Assembly: GCA_001643675.2 (NCBI GenBank)
Contig: LSRY02000050.1
Span: 310,001 to 374,000, forward strand
Length of the DNA stretch: 64,000 nucleotides
Origin: Monocercomonoides exilis
Lineage: Eukaryota; Preaxostyla; Oxymonadida; Polymastigidae
Direction of reading: 5' to 3'
This document shows positions 55,799 to 64,000 of this stretch, in pieces. The position numbers and the translations under genes are program-made. Below the pieces are notes generated by a model, which made no database searches, was not told where the DNA came from, and saw only the letters and a program-made list of their open reading frames with translations. How positions within the stretch are numbered: the stretch's first letter is position 1; each line of letters opens with the position of its first letter.

Positions 55799-58700
55799 AT
55801 GTTTTTATCAAAACCTCAATCAACTCTTAATTCAAGATGCAAAGTTTTATGGAATGAAATAAAACGCATCGGCGGAAATGACGTGGATTCGTTGCTTGCC
55901 TATTTGTTTTACACTTACAGGCAATCATCTTCAGTTATTAACGATTTGCTGAAGTCATTGAACGGTTTGATTTTTATTTTGACGAGTTTTATATAGAAAA
56001 TTTCATGAACTGTCATCCTTGTCATTTTCTTATTTTTTTGTTTATTATTTATTTTTTTTCAAACAGAATATCACATAAAGCTGCTGGAAGACTTGTCTGT
56101 GGTGTATAACAACGCTCCGTTGCACACTCAGACAACAATGCTTCAAGCGCTGTCACGCAACACATCATTTTCCGATTTACAGGACTATGGATATGATGTC
56201 ACAGAAGGAAAATTTATTTACGCGAAGCAAACGCTCAAAAAGAACCAAGGATTTATCATTCAGCCTCAAAAACCTCATCTTCCGTCTTGCAAAAGTGGTT
56301 TGTGTTTATTAAATTTTTTTGTGTGATTTTCTCTGTTTATTTTAGGCTTAAATGAACAGGACTGGGAAAAGGGCAACAACTGGATGTTAGCCCATTCAAC
56401 TGAAGCCTCAACTTCGCTTCAGTCAGCAAAGAAAAAGCAGCGAGCTGAGCCAGATTACGCCAGATTTATTGATGAAGATGCATGGGAAAATGATATTGTT
56501 ACAGAAAACTCTTCTTCAAATAAAAAACAATCTTCTTTATCTTCAACATCATCTCAACAAAACAAAAAATCTGATACCATTTCACATGAAAATTCTTCTT
56601 CAACAAATTCTTCTCCATCTCAAGCCGTTGATGCCCCAATCAGCACTCCAATTAGGAGAGAAAAGGGTTCAACAAAAAGAAAAACAAATAAAAGCCCACA
56701 CAAACGTCATTCGTCACCTTCTCCAATTCCAATTTACAAATTCTTCAAAACAAAAAAATCATCAACATCTTCCTCATCTTCCTCATCTTCCTCCTCATCC
56801 TCATCCTCCTCATCCTCCTCATCCTCCTCATCATCCTCTTCATCCTCCTCCTCATCATCATCATCCTCCTCCTCGTCCTCCTCATCTTCCAAAAAGCAAC
56901 AAAATGCAACAACAAACACTTCTTCCTTCAGCAACAATGACGTGTGGGTGAGTGATCAATTAATTGAATATGCCACTTCACCGACTCTTATTCCACCACA
57001 AGCATTTCAAAATCTTTTTTCATCGTTTTCAAAAGAGAACAACACTTATTCGTATCAACATAACACACCAGCCGATGAGAATGTTATTTCACATCATGAT
57101 AAAACTGCACAGATCACGATGAATAACAATCAAACAGATTTTCCTCATTCAAATTCTTCTCCTTCTTCATCGACCTCTTCAAAAATAATATCATCAAATT
57201 CTTCTTCATCAACATCAATAAAAGGATTAATCAATTTAGGAAACACATGCTATCTTGCATCTCTTCTTCAATGCTTCTCTTCGATAACATCTCAAAAACC
57301 ATTCTTATTTAAAAAGCAAACAGCAATAAAAACAATGTCTTCTCGTGTTTTGAGTGTTTGTCAGCAACTTGCCAAAGATGGTTCATCAGTGCGTTCGTGG
57401 GTCCCATCACTGATCAACAAATGGGAAACATTTTGCGGATACAGCAGCAGGCAGCAACAGAATGTGATTGAAGCATTTGACAATCTTCATCAACTTCTTC
57501 ATAACGATAAAATGATTGAAAAGGATACTTTTAATCCTGTTCTTATCACTCATCTCAAATGTCAAAAATGTCAAAAAATTTCATCACATTTCAACGAAGC
57601 TTGTTGCAATATTGTCATCAATACATCATCACCTCACAAAGGTTTATCTTCACTTTTTGCAACAGAAATATTGGATGGAAAGAATAACGTTTATTGCGAT
57701 GAATGCAAAGATAAATGCTGTGCTGCTCGATGGGAGGAAATGGCTGCATTTCCAGAGGTGCTAGCCCTCTGTCACGAATGCACTGAAACTGCTTGCTCTG
57801 CACCTACAAAAACCTTCGTCATGGAGACCGATAGAGTGAATCAGCGCTCGTTTTGCAAAGGGTTTTCAAATAATAATTTTCCTCATCTCCTGGAGAACAA
57901 TAAAGAAGTGTATTTTTATCATTTTGTTGGGCAGATTCTTCATAAACAATTGGATCAAAGAAGTGGCCATTATATCGCTGTCATCAAAAGAAATAGAGGA
58001 AACGATGTCTCATGGAATATTTGCAACGATGCTGATGTGACAGAACTGAACATCGAAAATTGGACAAAGGCATGGAAGGATCTTTACGAACAAGGTTACA
58101 CTCCATCACTCTCATTCTATGCCAAAGAAAAAACAAAACCAACGTTTTCAACTATTCAATTTGGGGGTTCCTCCTCTTCTTCAGAAACATCTAATAACAA
58201 CACTTTAAATAATACATCAACAACAACAACATCATCATCATCGTCTCCATTCATCACTCCACCACATCGAACCACTTCCATTCCACAACTATCATCATCA
58301 ATCACAACTGACTATGGATTGGAAGCACTAAAAGATAGAAGAAAGAAAACGGGCATCTTTTCTCCCAATGAAAAGAGATTAATCTTCAAGCCCAAAACGA
58401 AACTGTGGAGTGAGTTTACTGAAGAAACAAAAATCAAAGTTTCTCTTTCCCACTTCTACAAACTCACTACCAACTTCTCCAAAGCGAAAAGACGAACGGA
58501 TCTCTGCGGCATGTGTGAGAAGTTGGACTATCTCGAGAACAAACTTAAATCTTCTCAAAACAAAAATGGACTTTCTTCTGCCGAGTTTCACACCCTGAAA
58601 CTACTTCGTCAACATCGTCTTGTTGCAGAAATGCAACGGAAACATTATCAATCAACTGTTGACAATCTGAAAGAGGGAGAAGCAGTCTTCGTCTTCGACT

Positions 58701-59614
58701 TTAAAGAAAAATGGAAACTCCCCATCAGAAAAAATCAACTTCAACAAGAATTCTTTAATTACCAACAAGTTTCTCAATTCACAATCATCTCTCTTCAAAA
58801 AATTAATAATCAACAAATAAAAAGAACTTTCAACTTCTTCTCCGACTGCCTTTCAAATGATCACAGATTTGTTATTGAGTGTCTGGAATCTGTGATCAAA
58901 AGACACTTCTTCTCAGACACTCACACTTTTAAGTTCTTCTGCGATTCGGGCCCACACAACCGAAATCGCTTCCTTCTTCATTTCATCCTCTCCAAACAAT
59001 CGAAACTTCTTAAAAAGAAAAACACTCAACTCAACTTCTTCGCTGAGCATCATGGAAAAAATATCTGTGATAGTGAATTTGGTGCGTTAGTGAATGCAAT
59101 CGACAACAATCTATCTACTGAACACATCACCACACTTCATGATTTGATCAACTTCTTCGAAAACAATATGAACACTTCGACATCAGCTTCTTCAACTTCA
59201 CAATCAAACATTTTCTCAACATCATCATCTAACTTTTCACCATCTTCAACATCTGTCAATAACTTTGAGCATGAGAGGTACTTTGAAGAATATGTACCAT
59301 CTCAGCAAATTTCATGGCCATCTCTGTCAGTCCCTCACATGAAGGACTACTTGTATTTTGAGCGCAAAGGCTCATTTGTCTGTGCTTCAGCTGTTGGATA
59401 TCTTCCTCAACGCTCTCTGGTTGCCCTCGAATCTTCGACAATGAAAGAAAAAGTCCAAAGATCAAGAAAGTCATTTCACTCTGATATCACATCATCTAAC
59501 TCTTCTCTTCTTTCTCAATCTTCTCAAGATCTTCTTTCAAGGAGATTTGAGCTTCTTCTCGACTCTTCTTCTTTTAATGAATCTCAAAATTGTTCTTTTG
59601 GTGTCCCCTATTAA
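55799..59614 (+). CDS. USP-like protease fused to DDE-type transposase-like region
   Basis: Exons 55,799-55,964, 56,067-56,297 and 56,346-59,614; introns of 102 and 48 nt, both GT-AG and phase 1; 1,221 residues. Order: an N-terminal helical domain (about 1-145); a Ser-rich linker with a Ser-only microsatellite; a ubiquitin-specific-protease-like domain with Cys box NLGNTCYLASLLQCF (Cys about 434), paired Cys (CQKC, CDEC) and His box SGHYIAVIKRN (His about 674) followed by WNICNDADV; a Thr/Ser linker; then a region with DLCGMCEKL, VFVFDFKEKWKL (Asp about 917), FFCDSGPHNRN (Asp about 999) and AEHHGKNICDSEFG (Asp 1,041, Glu 1,043). The last resembles eukaryotic DDE-type transposase cores carrying an HGK-D motif; this is from memory and unsearched. 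It would cut transposon ends and perhaps remove ubiquitin from host or self proteins. Confidence 0.78.
56758..56892 (+). repeat. Poly-serine-coding TCCTCA microsatellite
   Basis: About 135 bases of TCC/TCA/TCT codons, all serine, in the linker between the N-terminal part and the protease-like domain. It stays in frame and is likely a disordered spacer. Confidence 0.9.
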
Positions 59615-59639
59615 GAAACTAGTTGTTGTGTATGCTTAG

Positions 59640-59760
59640 CTGGCACTCTATCGGAAGGGTGCTGGACATGACTGTTCGTATTAGATATTGCAGCCTTCGG
59701 GCTGCTTTATCCGGACCTGGATACGACGAACAGCCTCCCAGGTGCACAATAGTTAGAATC
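59640..59760 (+). ncRNA. Structured RNA candidate after transposase stop codon
   Basis: A GC-rich patch in AT-rich surroundings starts about 25 bases after the stop codon. Stems: GCACTC (59,643-59,648) with GGGTGC (59,657-59,662); a perfect 8-bp stem CTGTTCGT (59,672-59,679) with ACGAACAG (59,726-59,733), enclosing a 6-bp GCAGCC/GGCTGC stem closed by a UUCG tetraloop (59,690-59,705) and a small ATCC/GGAT hairpin. Imperfect direct repeats (GTCCCCTATTAAGAAACTAG near 59,603 and GTCCCTATTAATAAATTGG near 59,793) flank the patch. It could be a ribozyme, a 3' UTR control element or a small inserted retroelement. No known family was matched. Confidence 0.5.
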
Positions 59761-60537
59761 CGATTGTTTTCTTGCGGTTTTTGTCCCTATAATGTCCCTA
59801 TTAATAAATTGGTTATTGTCCCACTTATTCATGTATATATCGAGATTCATTAATAGATAGAGTTGTGAAGGAATTCATTGATCTTTGAGTGAGGTTTTTG
59901 GAAGGGAGAGTTGTTGAGAGTGTGAAATGTTGTTTTATCATTGTGTCTGTCTTTTTTCTTTGTTGGATTTGATCTTTTTGAGTCAAAGAGAGAGAAATAT
60001 CAGAAAGGGGTGAGTGGATGGAAAACTGAGGGAAAATAGACAAGTTAGTTTTTGAACTTTTTATATAAGTATTCTTTTTTGTTTGGAATAGTCATTGATA
60101 CCATGAATTTGTTGTAGTAGTACTGTTTTTTCTTATATCTTTTATTGTTCAAAATTGTTGACATTCAGTTGACATTTGGTGATTGTTTTATGATCAAGTA
60201 ATAGAATTATGTTTTTTTGAAAGTTATTGAATCTGATTAGAAAATTTCTGACTGTTTTCAATTTTTTCAATGGTCAATATCATGAAGTCCTTTTTGTTTA
60301 TTTATGTCATTTTGATTGTTGAACAATTGTTATTTTTTTACGCATTTTTTTTTTCATTTCACTGATATTTTTTCCATTTTGAAGAAAACTCAAATTCGAA
60401 TATACAATCATTTTCTCCTTGAAATCAATTTCAGTTTTTTCCGTATTACTAAAATTAACGTTAAAAGCAACATATATTTATTTAAAAGAAATAAATTTTT
60501 TCAAACAGATCAACAAAAAATTTTTTGCATTAAAAAA

Positions 60538-60716
60538 AGATCTCAATGATCATGAAAACTTTTTTATAACGTGGAAATTTGCAGAAATGGTTATGGACCT
60601 CATGAAACACTTCAACAACATATTAATATTATCTAGGTGTATAAAAAAAGCATTTCTGCAAATTGCAGATCAATAAAAAAATTGAAAATTGAAATGGGAT
60701 TTCAATGAAGAAAAAT
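60538..60716 (-). repeat. Right terminal inverted repeat with two 13-bp sites
   Basis: AATTTGCAGAAAT at 60,576-60,588 and its reverse complement at 60,652-60,664. This is the mirror layout of the left end with identical spacing. Confidence 0.8.
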
Positions 60717-61500
60717 GTTTGAAATTTCGTGTTGATACTTAATTTTCGGAATTTTTCTTAATTTGCCAAAGATTCAATTATACATTTTTGAATATTTCTT
60801 TCGCTTTTCTTTGTGGAGATTATGTGGCTCTTTCTCGACTGAAGTCATAGTTGAATTTTGTTGTTTCCCGTTTCTTATGGAGAGAAGCAAATTATTCTAT
60901 GTTTGTCCTTCAAGGCATTTTGTTTGTTTATTTATTTTTTAATTTTAATTTTATTTCCAAGTCTTTTATTTTCTTCTTCTTCTGCCTCATTGAATGTTGG
61001 TTTTCCAGCTGCATCTTTCCCGATTTCAAGTGATCAAACCAAGAATCCCTCTTCATAATCCTCTTCTTGTTCTGTTTCACTGCTGAGAATGCCGTCAACT
61101 GCATTCGGAAGAGCACTCAAACGAAGCAGAGGGAGAAAAGCGCTTGCTGCCTTCAAGCGGACGATCTGTAAAAAAAAGCACATGCAGAATCAAGGATAGC
61201 TCTACCAGAATTTAAATCAGAAGAGCTGGGGCTGACAAACAAGATGGGAGGAAGTGGAAATAACATTAATAATAATAATAATTATAGCAGCTAGAAGAAG
61301 AAGCTATTCCGTGTAGGGATGGAACAAGTACCGCTAGCTATTTCAAGAGGAAGACCATTGAAGATGAAGAGGAAGCGAATGATGACTGCAATGGGGTTAA
61401 GTCAGCAGGGGAAGAAGAGCGAAGGATGAACAAATGCATATGCGACAGCGCAGAATGCGAGGTGTTCGGAGTCAGCTGCTACGGCATTGGAGAGTAAGAG
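60717..61500. other. Flank right of transposon; possible exon
   Basis: On the minus strand a pyrimidine tract ending TTTTACAG (about 61,170) precedes a readable segment IVRLKAASAFLPLLRLSALP followed by NAVDGILSSETEQEEDYEEG (to about 61,045). It might be an exon of a disrupted gene, but no partner is proven. The rest is AT-rich or unreadable. Confidence 0.3.
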
Positions 61501-63390
61501 GAAGCTTGGAAACAAAGAGAAGGAGAAGGAGAAGGAAAAGGAGAGAGAAAAGGAAAAGGAGAAAGAGAAAGAGAAGGGAAGAATAATTTATGTGTTTAAA
61601 GAGCTTCCATCAGATGAATTGGAGTTTGGAAGGCAAAGAGGAGCAAAGCGAATGTGAAAGGGAAAGGAAAAGCAAAAGGAAAAGCATTTCGATCAAAGAC
61701 AAGTCCGACGATGGGTTCATAAGCTGTCCTAAGTGAGCTTCTTTCGAAAAAGTTGGAGCTGCTTTGTGTGGCAGAAGGCAGCCTAACATTTGACTCTTCT
61801 GAATCTGACACTCGTGAGACAAGTGGAAGAAGTGAATGAAACACTGATGGGAATGAATATGACGAGGAAGTGGATGATGATGATGATGAGAAGGAGGAGA
61901 AAGAAGAGAATGATGATGATGAGGAAGAGGAAAAAGAAGAAAACGTGGAGTTAGACAGGATCCTTAGTGTGAAGATTTTTTTTGACAAGCACACAAGCCA
62001 GCCGGTAGACACCGAAAAAGGCAGATCTGTTTTTGAATATGACACCTCGAACACATGCAACTCGGCAAAAATGAGAGAAAACAGCTCAGTCGAAGCAACA
62101 TTTAATGAAGCTGAGATGAAGGAGAGGCAGAAGAAGGAGGCAGTTACGAAGCTGAAGAAGAACACACAGAAACTGACATATGGAAAGATCATCTTAACAA
62201 TCAAGCCAACCGACCTTCTGCTTCCGACTAATGTTGTTCAGGAAGAGGAAAGAAAGGAAAAGACGCCAAAAAGAAAGATGTGGCTGAGAGGCAAAGGGAA
62301 TAATGTGAATTATTTGAAGCGGAATGAAGAGAGGAAAGAGTGAGTGAATGGAGCAGGTGCAGCAGACACTGAAGAAGCAGAAGAAGACAGTGAAGATGAT
62401 GACAATGACGATAGCGATGATAGTGACGTTGGTGATGATGAAGACAGTTTGGATATAACACGATCTGCTGACGCATCAAATGCCAATAAAACAGTCAAGG
62501 CAGCAGAAAGAAAAGCAGACCCAAATACACTCCTTACCCTGCGCTTCTCTCGCAAGCAGCGAAAGACGCTTTCATCAGTATACATAAAGAGCAATCAGAA
62601 GAAGTCGCATGTCACTTTCTCACACACCTCAACCATCTCCAGCGGAGAGCTCAGTTCGACCCCTCCGCAGTTTGCCTTTCCTTCAGCCAAGTCCACAAAG
62701 GAAAATGAAGAGAAAGAAGACGACGAGAACACAATTGGCTCAGAAGGCAGCAGAAAAGACAGGCAGCACCCGCCAGAAGACACAGCAGCCACATCTTGGT
62801 GGCTGTTTCTGTGTCACGAAAACATCTTGTCTTATCTGCCATCAGAGCATCACTCGGCAGAGCAACGCAGGCACGCCTCTGAGCAGCTGCGGTAAACATG
62901 TTTGCGACGGCTTCTTTATGAGAGAGTTTTTCTAGCCAGACAGGCATGCCAATGCAAATGGAGAAGACGGAGGAGGAGAAGGAGGAGTGGATGATTTTGG
63001 GAATGTCACTCCGTGTGAGAGTAAATACAGATAGAATGCAGGGCTGAAGAAGCTGTTTGTGCGATTGACGCAGCAGGTTGGGGAGAAAGAAGGTGCTGTT
63101 TTGCTTCATTCACACGGAGAGGCGCTGTTCCATTTTTTTAACCAACTCAAGTCACCGCAGCTTCCAAAGCCCACAACCTTTCCATCATCTCACACCGGGG
63201 CAACGGGGGGAGTATTGGCAAATGATGCGAACTCGTTTCTGAGCCTGTTGTGTGGAACGAGGCTGTTCAGCTTTGGAGGAGAAGATACTGTGAGAGATGC
63301 ACAAATGATTATGAATATGAGAAAGGAGATGAATGTGTGGAGAGGAGAAAGAAGGGCAGCTGTTGAAGGAGGGGACGAGGCAAGAGACAG
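61501..63390 (+). pseudogene. Charged plus-strand gene with several in-frame stops
   Basis: Long protein-like plus-strand frames are interrupted by stops or shifts. They include an acidic region then FFDKHTSQPVDTEKGRSVFE and KLKKNTQKLTYGKIILTIKP (61,842-62,343); after a TGA the same frame continues through RFSRKQRKTLSSVYIKSNQ to 62,895. One frame over is a Cys/His-rich CLICHQSITRQSNAGTPLSS followed by CGKHVCDGFFMREFF (to 62,935), then EKEGAVLLHSHGEALFHFFN and GGVLANDANSFLSLLCGT (63,059-63,394). The Cys/His part looks like a zinc-binding RING-like segment, but the family is unknown. Either an intron-rich gene or a pseudogene; introns that remove all stops in phase were not found. Confidence 0.4.
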
Positions 63391-63981
63391 TTGAGATGTT
63401 CTGCGAAGAGAGAAAAACATTTGGCACTGTGTCTGATGTGCAGAATAAGATCAATAGAAAGAATGATAATGGCTTCTCTTTTAACACAATTGACAATTAA
63501 ACATTTGCCGTCAACACGATTATTTGTAGACCCGTTTCTGTTTGCTTCGTCTGTCTTAATCAAAGACAAGTTAATATTGCAGTATGCAACCGAAAATGCA
63601 TTTTTTGTTTCTCCGCCGAGAATAACATGCGTCACATCCATCGGAGAAACTCTATTCGAACTGACAGATTCAACACACACAATGTTGCTCCGCTGCGCGT
63701 TGAATAGCCACATAAAGAAGAGCAGCCTTCGATTCTGCCTTTTTCTCTCAAGTTTTCATGTGTGCTTCTTGTCAACATGTGCCCTCTCCATCTTTCTCAT
63801 CCACTCACTTATATCGTCCGCACTCTGCTTTCAGAGATGCTTTCAGCATCTTTCACTTCATCTTCGTGTTCTCAATTCCTTCTCTTTTCACCTCCTGCGT
63901 CACTTCTTTTTCTATTTCTCAGTCCATGTCATCCTCCAGAACAACACCTGCCATCATGTCGTTCTCCACTCAGCCCATTAG
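63391..63981 (+). CDS. Unknown protein, possibly last exon of preceding gene
   Basis: An open plus-strand frame of 196 codons. Its first two thirds look like ordinary protein (LLTQLTIKHLPSTRLFVDPF, then LIKDKLILQYATENAFFVSP and CVTSIGETLFELTDSTHTML). The last third becomes hydrophobic and Ser/His/Leu-rich, which may be intron or 3' sequence read through. It follows directly on the interrupted region and may belong to it. No family is recognised. Confidence 0.35.
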   Translation: MRCSAKREKHLALCLMCRIRSIERMIMASLLTQLTIKHLPSTRLFVDPFLFASSVLIKDKLILQYATENAFFVSPPRITCVTSIGETLFELTDSTHTMLLRCALNSHIKKSSLRFCLFLSSFHVCFLSTCALSIFLIHSLISSALCFQRCFQHLSLHLRVLNSFSFHLLRHFFFYFSVHVILQNNTCHHVVLHSAH

Positions 63982-64000
63982 CCCTTCTGCCACCTCGTCC

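Larger units (their letters stand above)
55034..60716 (+). mobile_element. DNA transposon encoding protease-transposase fusion
   Basis: Imperfect terminal inverted repeats of about 180 bases (55,034-55,216 and 60,538-60,716) enclose a single three-exon gene and AT-rich flanks. Each end contains a perfect inverted pair of the 13-mer AATTTGCAGAAAT, with the same 76-base start-to-start spacing at both ends. Outer limits and target duplication could not be fixed because similarity fades in AT-rich DNA. The superfamily is not assigned. The element sits where the 5' half of the ABCC gene would be expected, so it may have broken that gene. Confidence 0.78.

Noticed and set aside
59632-59760. tRNA or tRNA-derived SINE, from an A-box-like TTAGCTGG and a B-box-like AGTTAGAATCC
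   Set aside because: The boxes are about 110 bases apart, the B box lacks its usual C, and no cloverleaf can be drawn. Kept only as a structured RNA candidate.
1-64000. Non-standard genetic code (TAA/TAG as Gln, known in one oxymonad genus)
   Set aside because: Well-supported frames end at TAA and TGA in sensible places, and Gln is encoded by CAA/CAG in the transposase, protease and surface genes.
1-64000. Bacterial polymorphic outer membrane proteins or a prokaryotic origin for the GGAIY-repeat genes
   Set aside because: Introns, C-terminal membrane anchors with cytoplasmic tails and neighbouring eukaryotic transposons point to a eukaryote. The resemblance is to the shared parallel beta-helix fold.

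Overview
This is eukaryotic DNA, most likely from an anaerobic protist of the oxymonad/Preaxostyla kind. That placement is inference. It rests on short GT-AG introns that restore frame exactly in several genes, very AT-rich intergenic DNA, purine-rich coding strands full of Glu/Lys/Ser microsatellites, giant single-pass surface proteins built from GGAIY-type beta-helix repeats, and several eukaryotic DNA transposons. TAA and TGA both end good reading frames, so the standard code fits.

Layout. 1-12,563: a large inverted repeat (arms 1-5,002 and 7,730-12,563) around a 2.7-kb spacer. Each arm carries one copy of a surface-protein gene; the left copy runs off the window start and the right copy continues to 16,375. 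The arms look almost identical except for an internal block (408-1,825 versus 10,907-12,180) where the two proteins are only distantly alike. The centre of the palindrome is bounded by Merlin-like terminal repeats. 16.4-20.5 kb: intron-broken or decayed coding sequence. 20.5-21.8 kb: a two-exon helical-repeat protein. 22.8-33.5 kb: a 3,481-residue membrane protein in two exons. 34.0-36.5 kb: a three-exon coiled-coil protein. 37.6-38.2 kb: a hAT transposase remnant. 39,895-46,396: a complete Merlin-type transposon with an 8-bp target duplication, its transposase and captured surface-gene fragments. 48.0-52.1 kb: another fragment of that surface family, then unresolved minus-strand coding sequence. 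52.2-54.95 kb: a partial, frame-broken ABCC transporter. 55,034-60,716: a second DNA transposon whose three-exon gene joins a ubiquitin-specific-protease-like domain to a DDE-transposase-like region; it sits next to the broken ABCC gene. 61.5-64.0 kb: plus-strand coding-like sequence with several stops.

How the parts relate. Two themes recur. First, modular surface proteins: a CG-x(n)-C-x-T motif opens each beta-helix unit, and the divergent block in the palindrome corresponds closely to one such unit, so the two copies look like module exchange. Second, transposons interact with these genes: Merlin ends bound the palindrome centre, and two Merlin-type elements carry fragments of one surface-protein family. 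The strongest candidates for something undescribed are the module-swapped palindromic surface-gene pair and the protease-transposase transposon with its symmetric 13-bp sites and structured 3' RNA candidate. All identity statements are from reading by eye; no alignment or database search was run.
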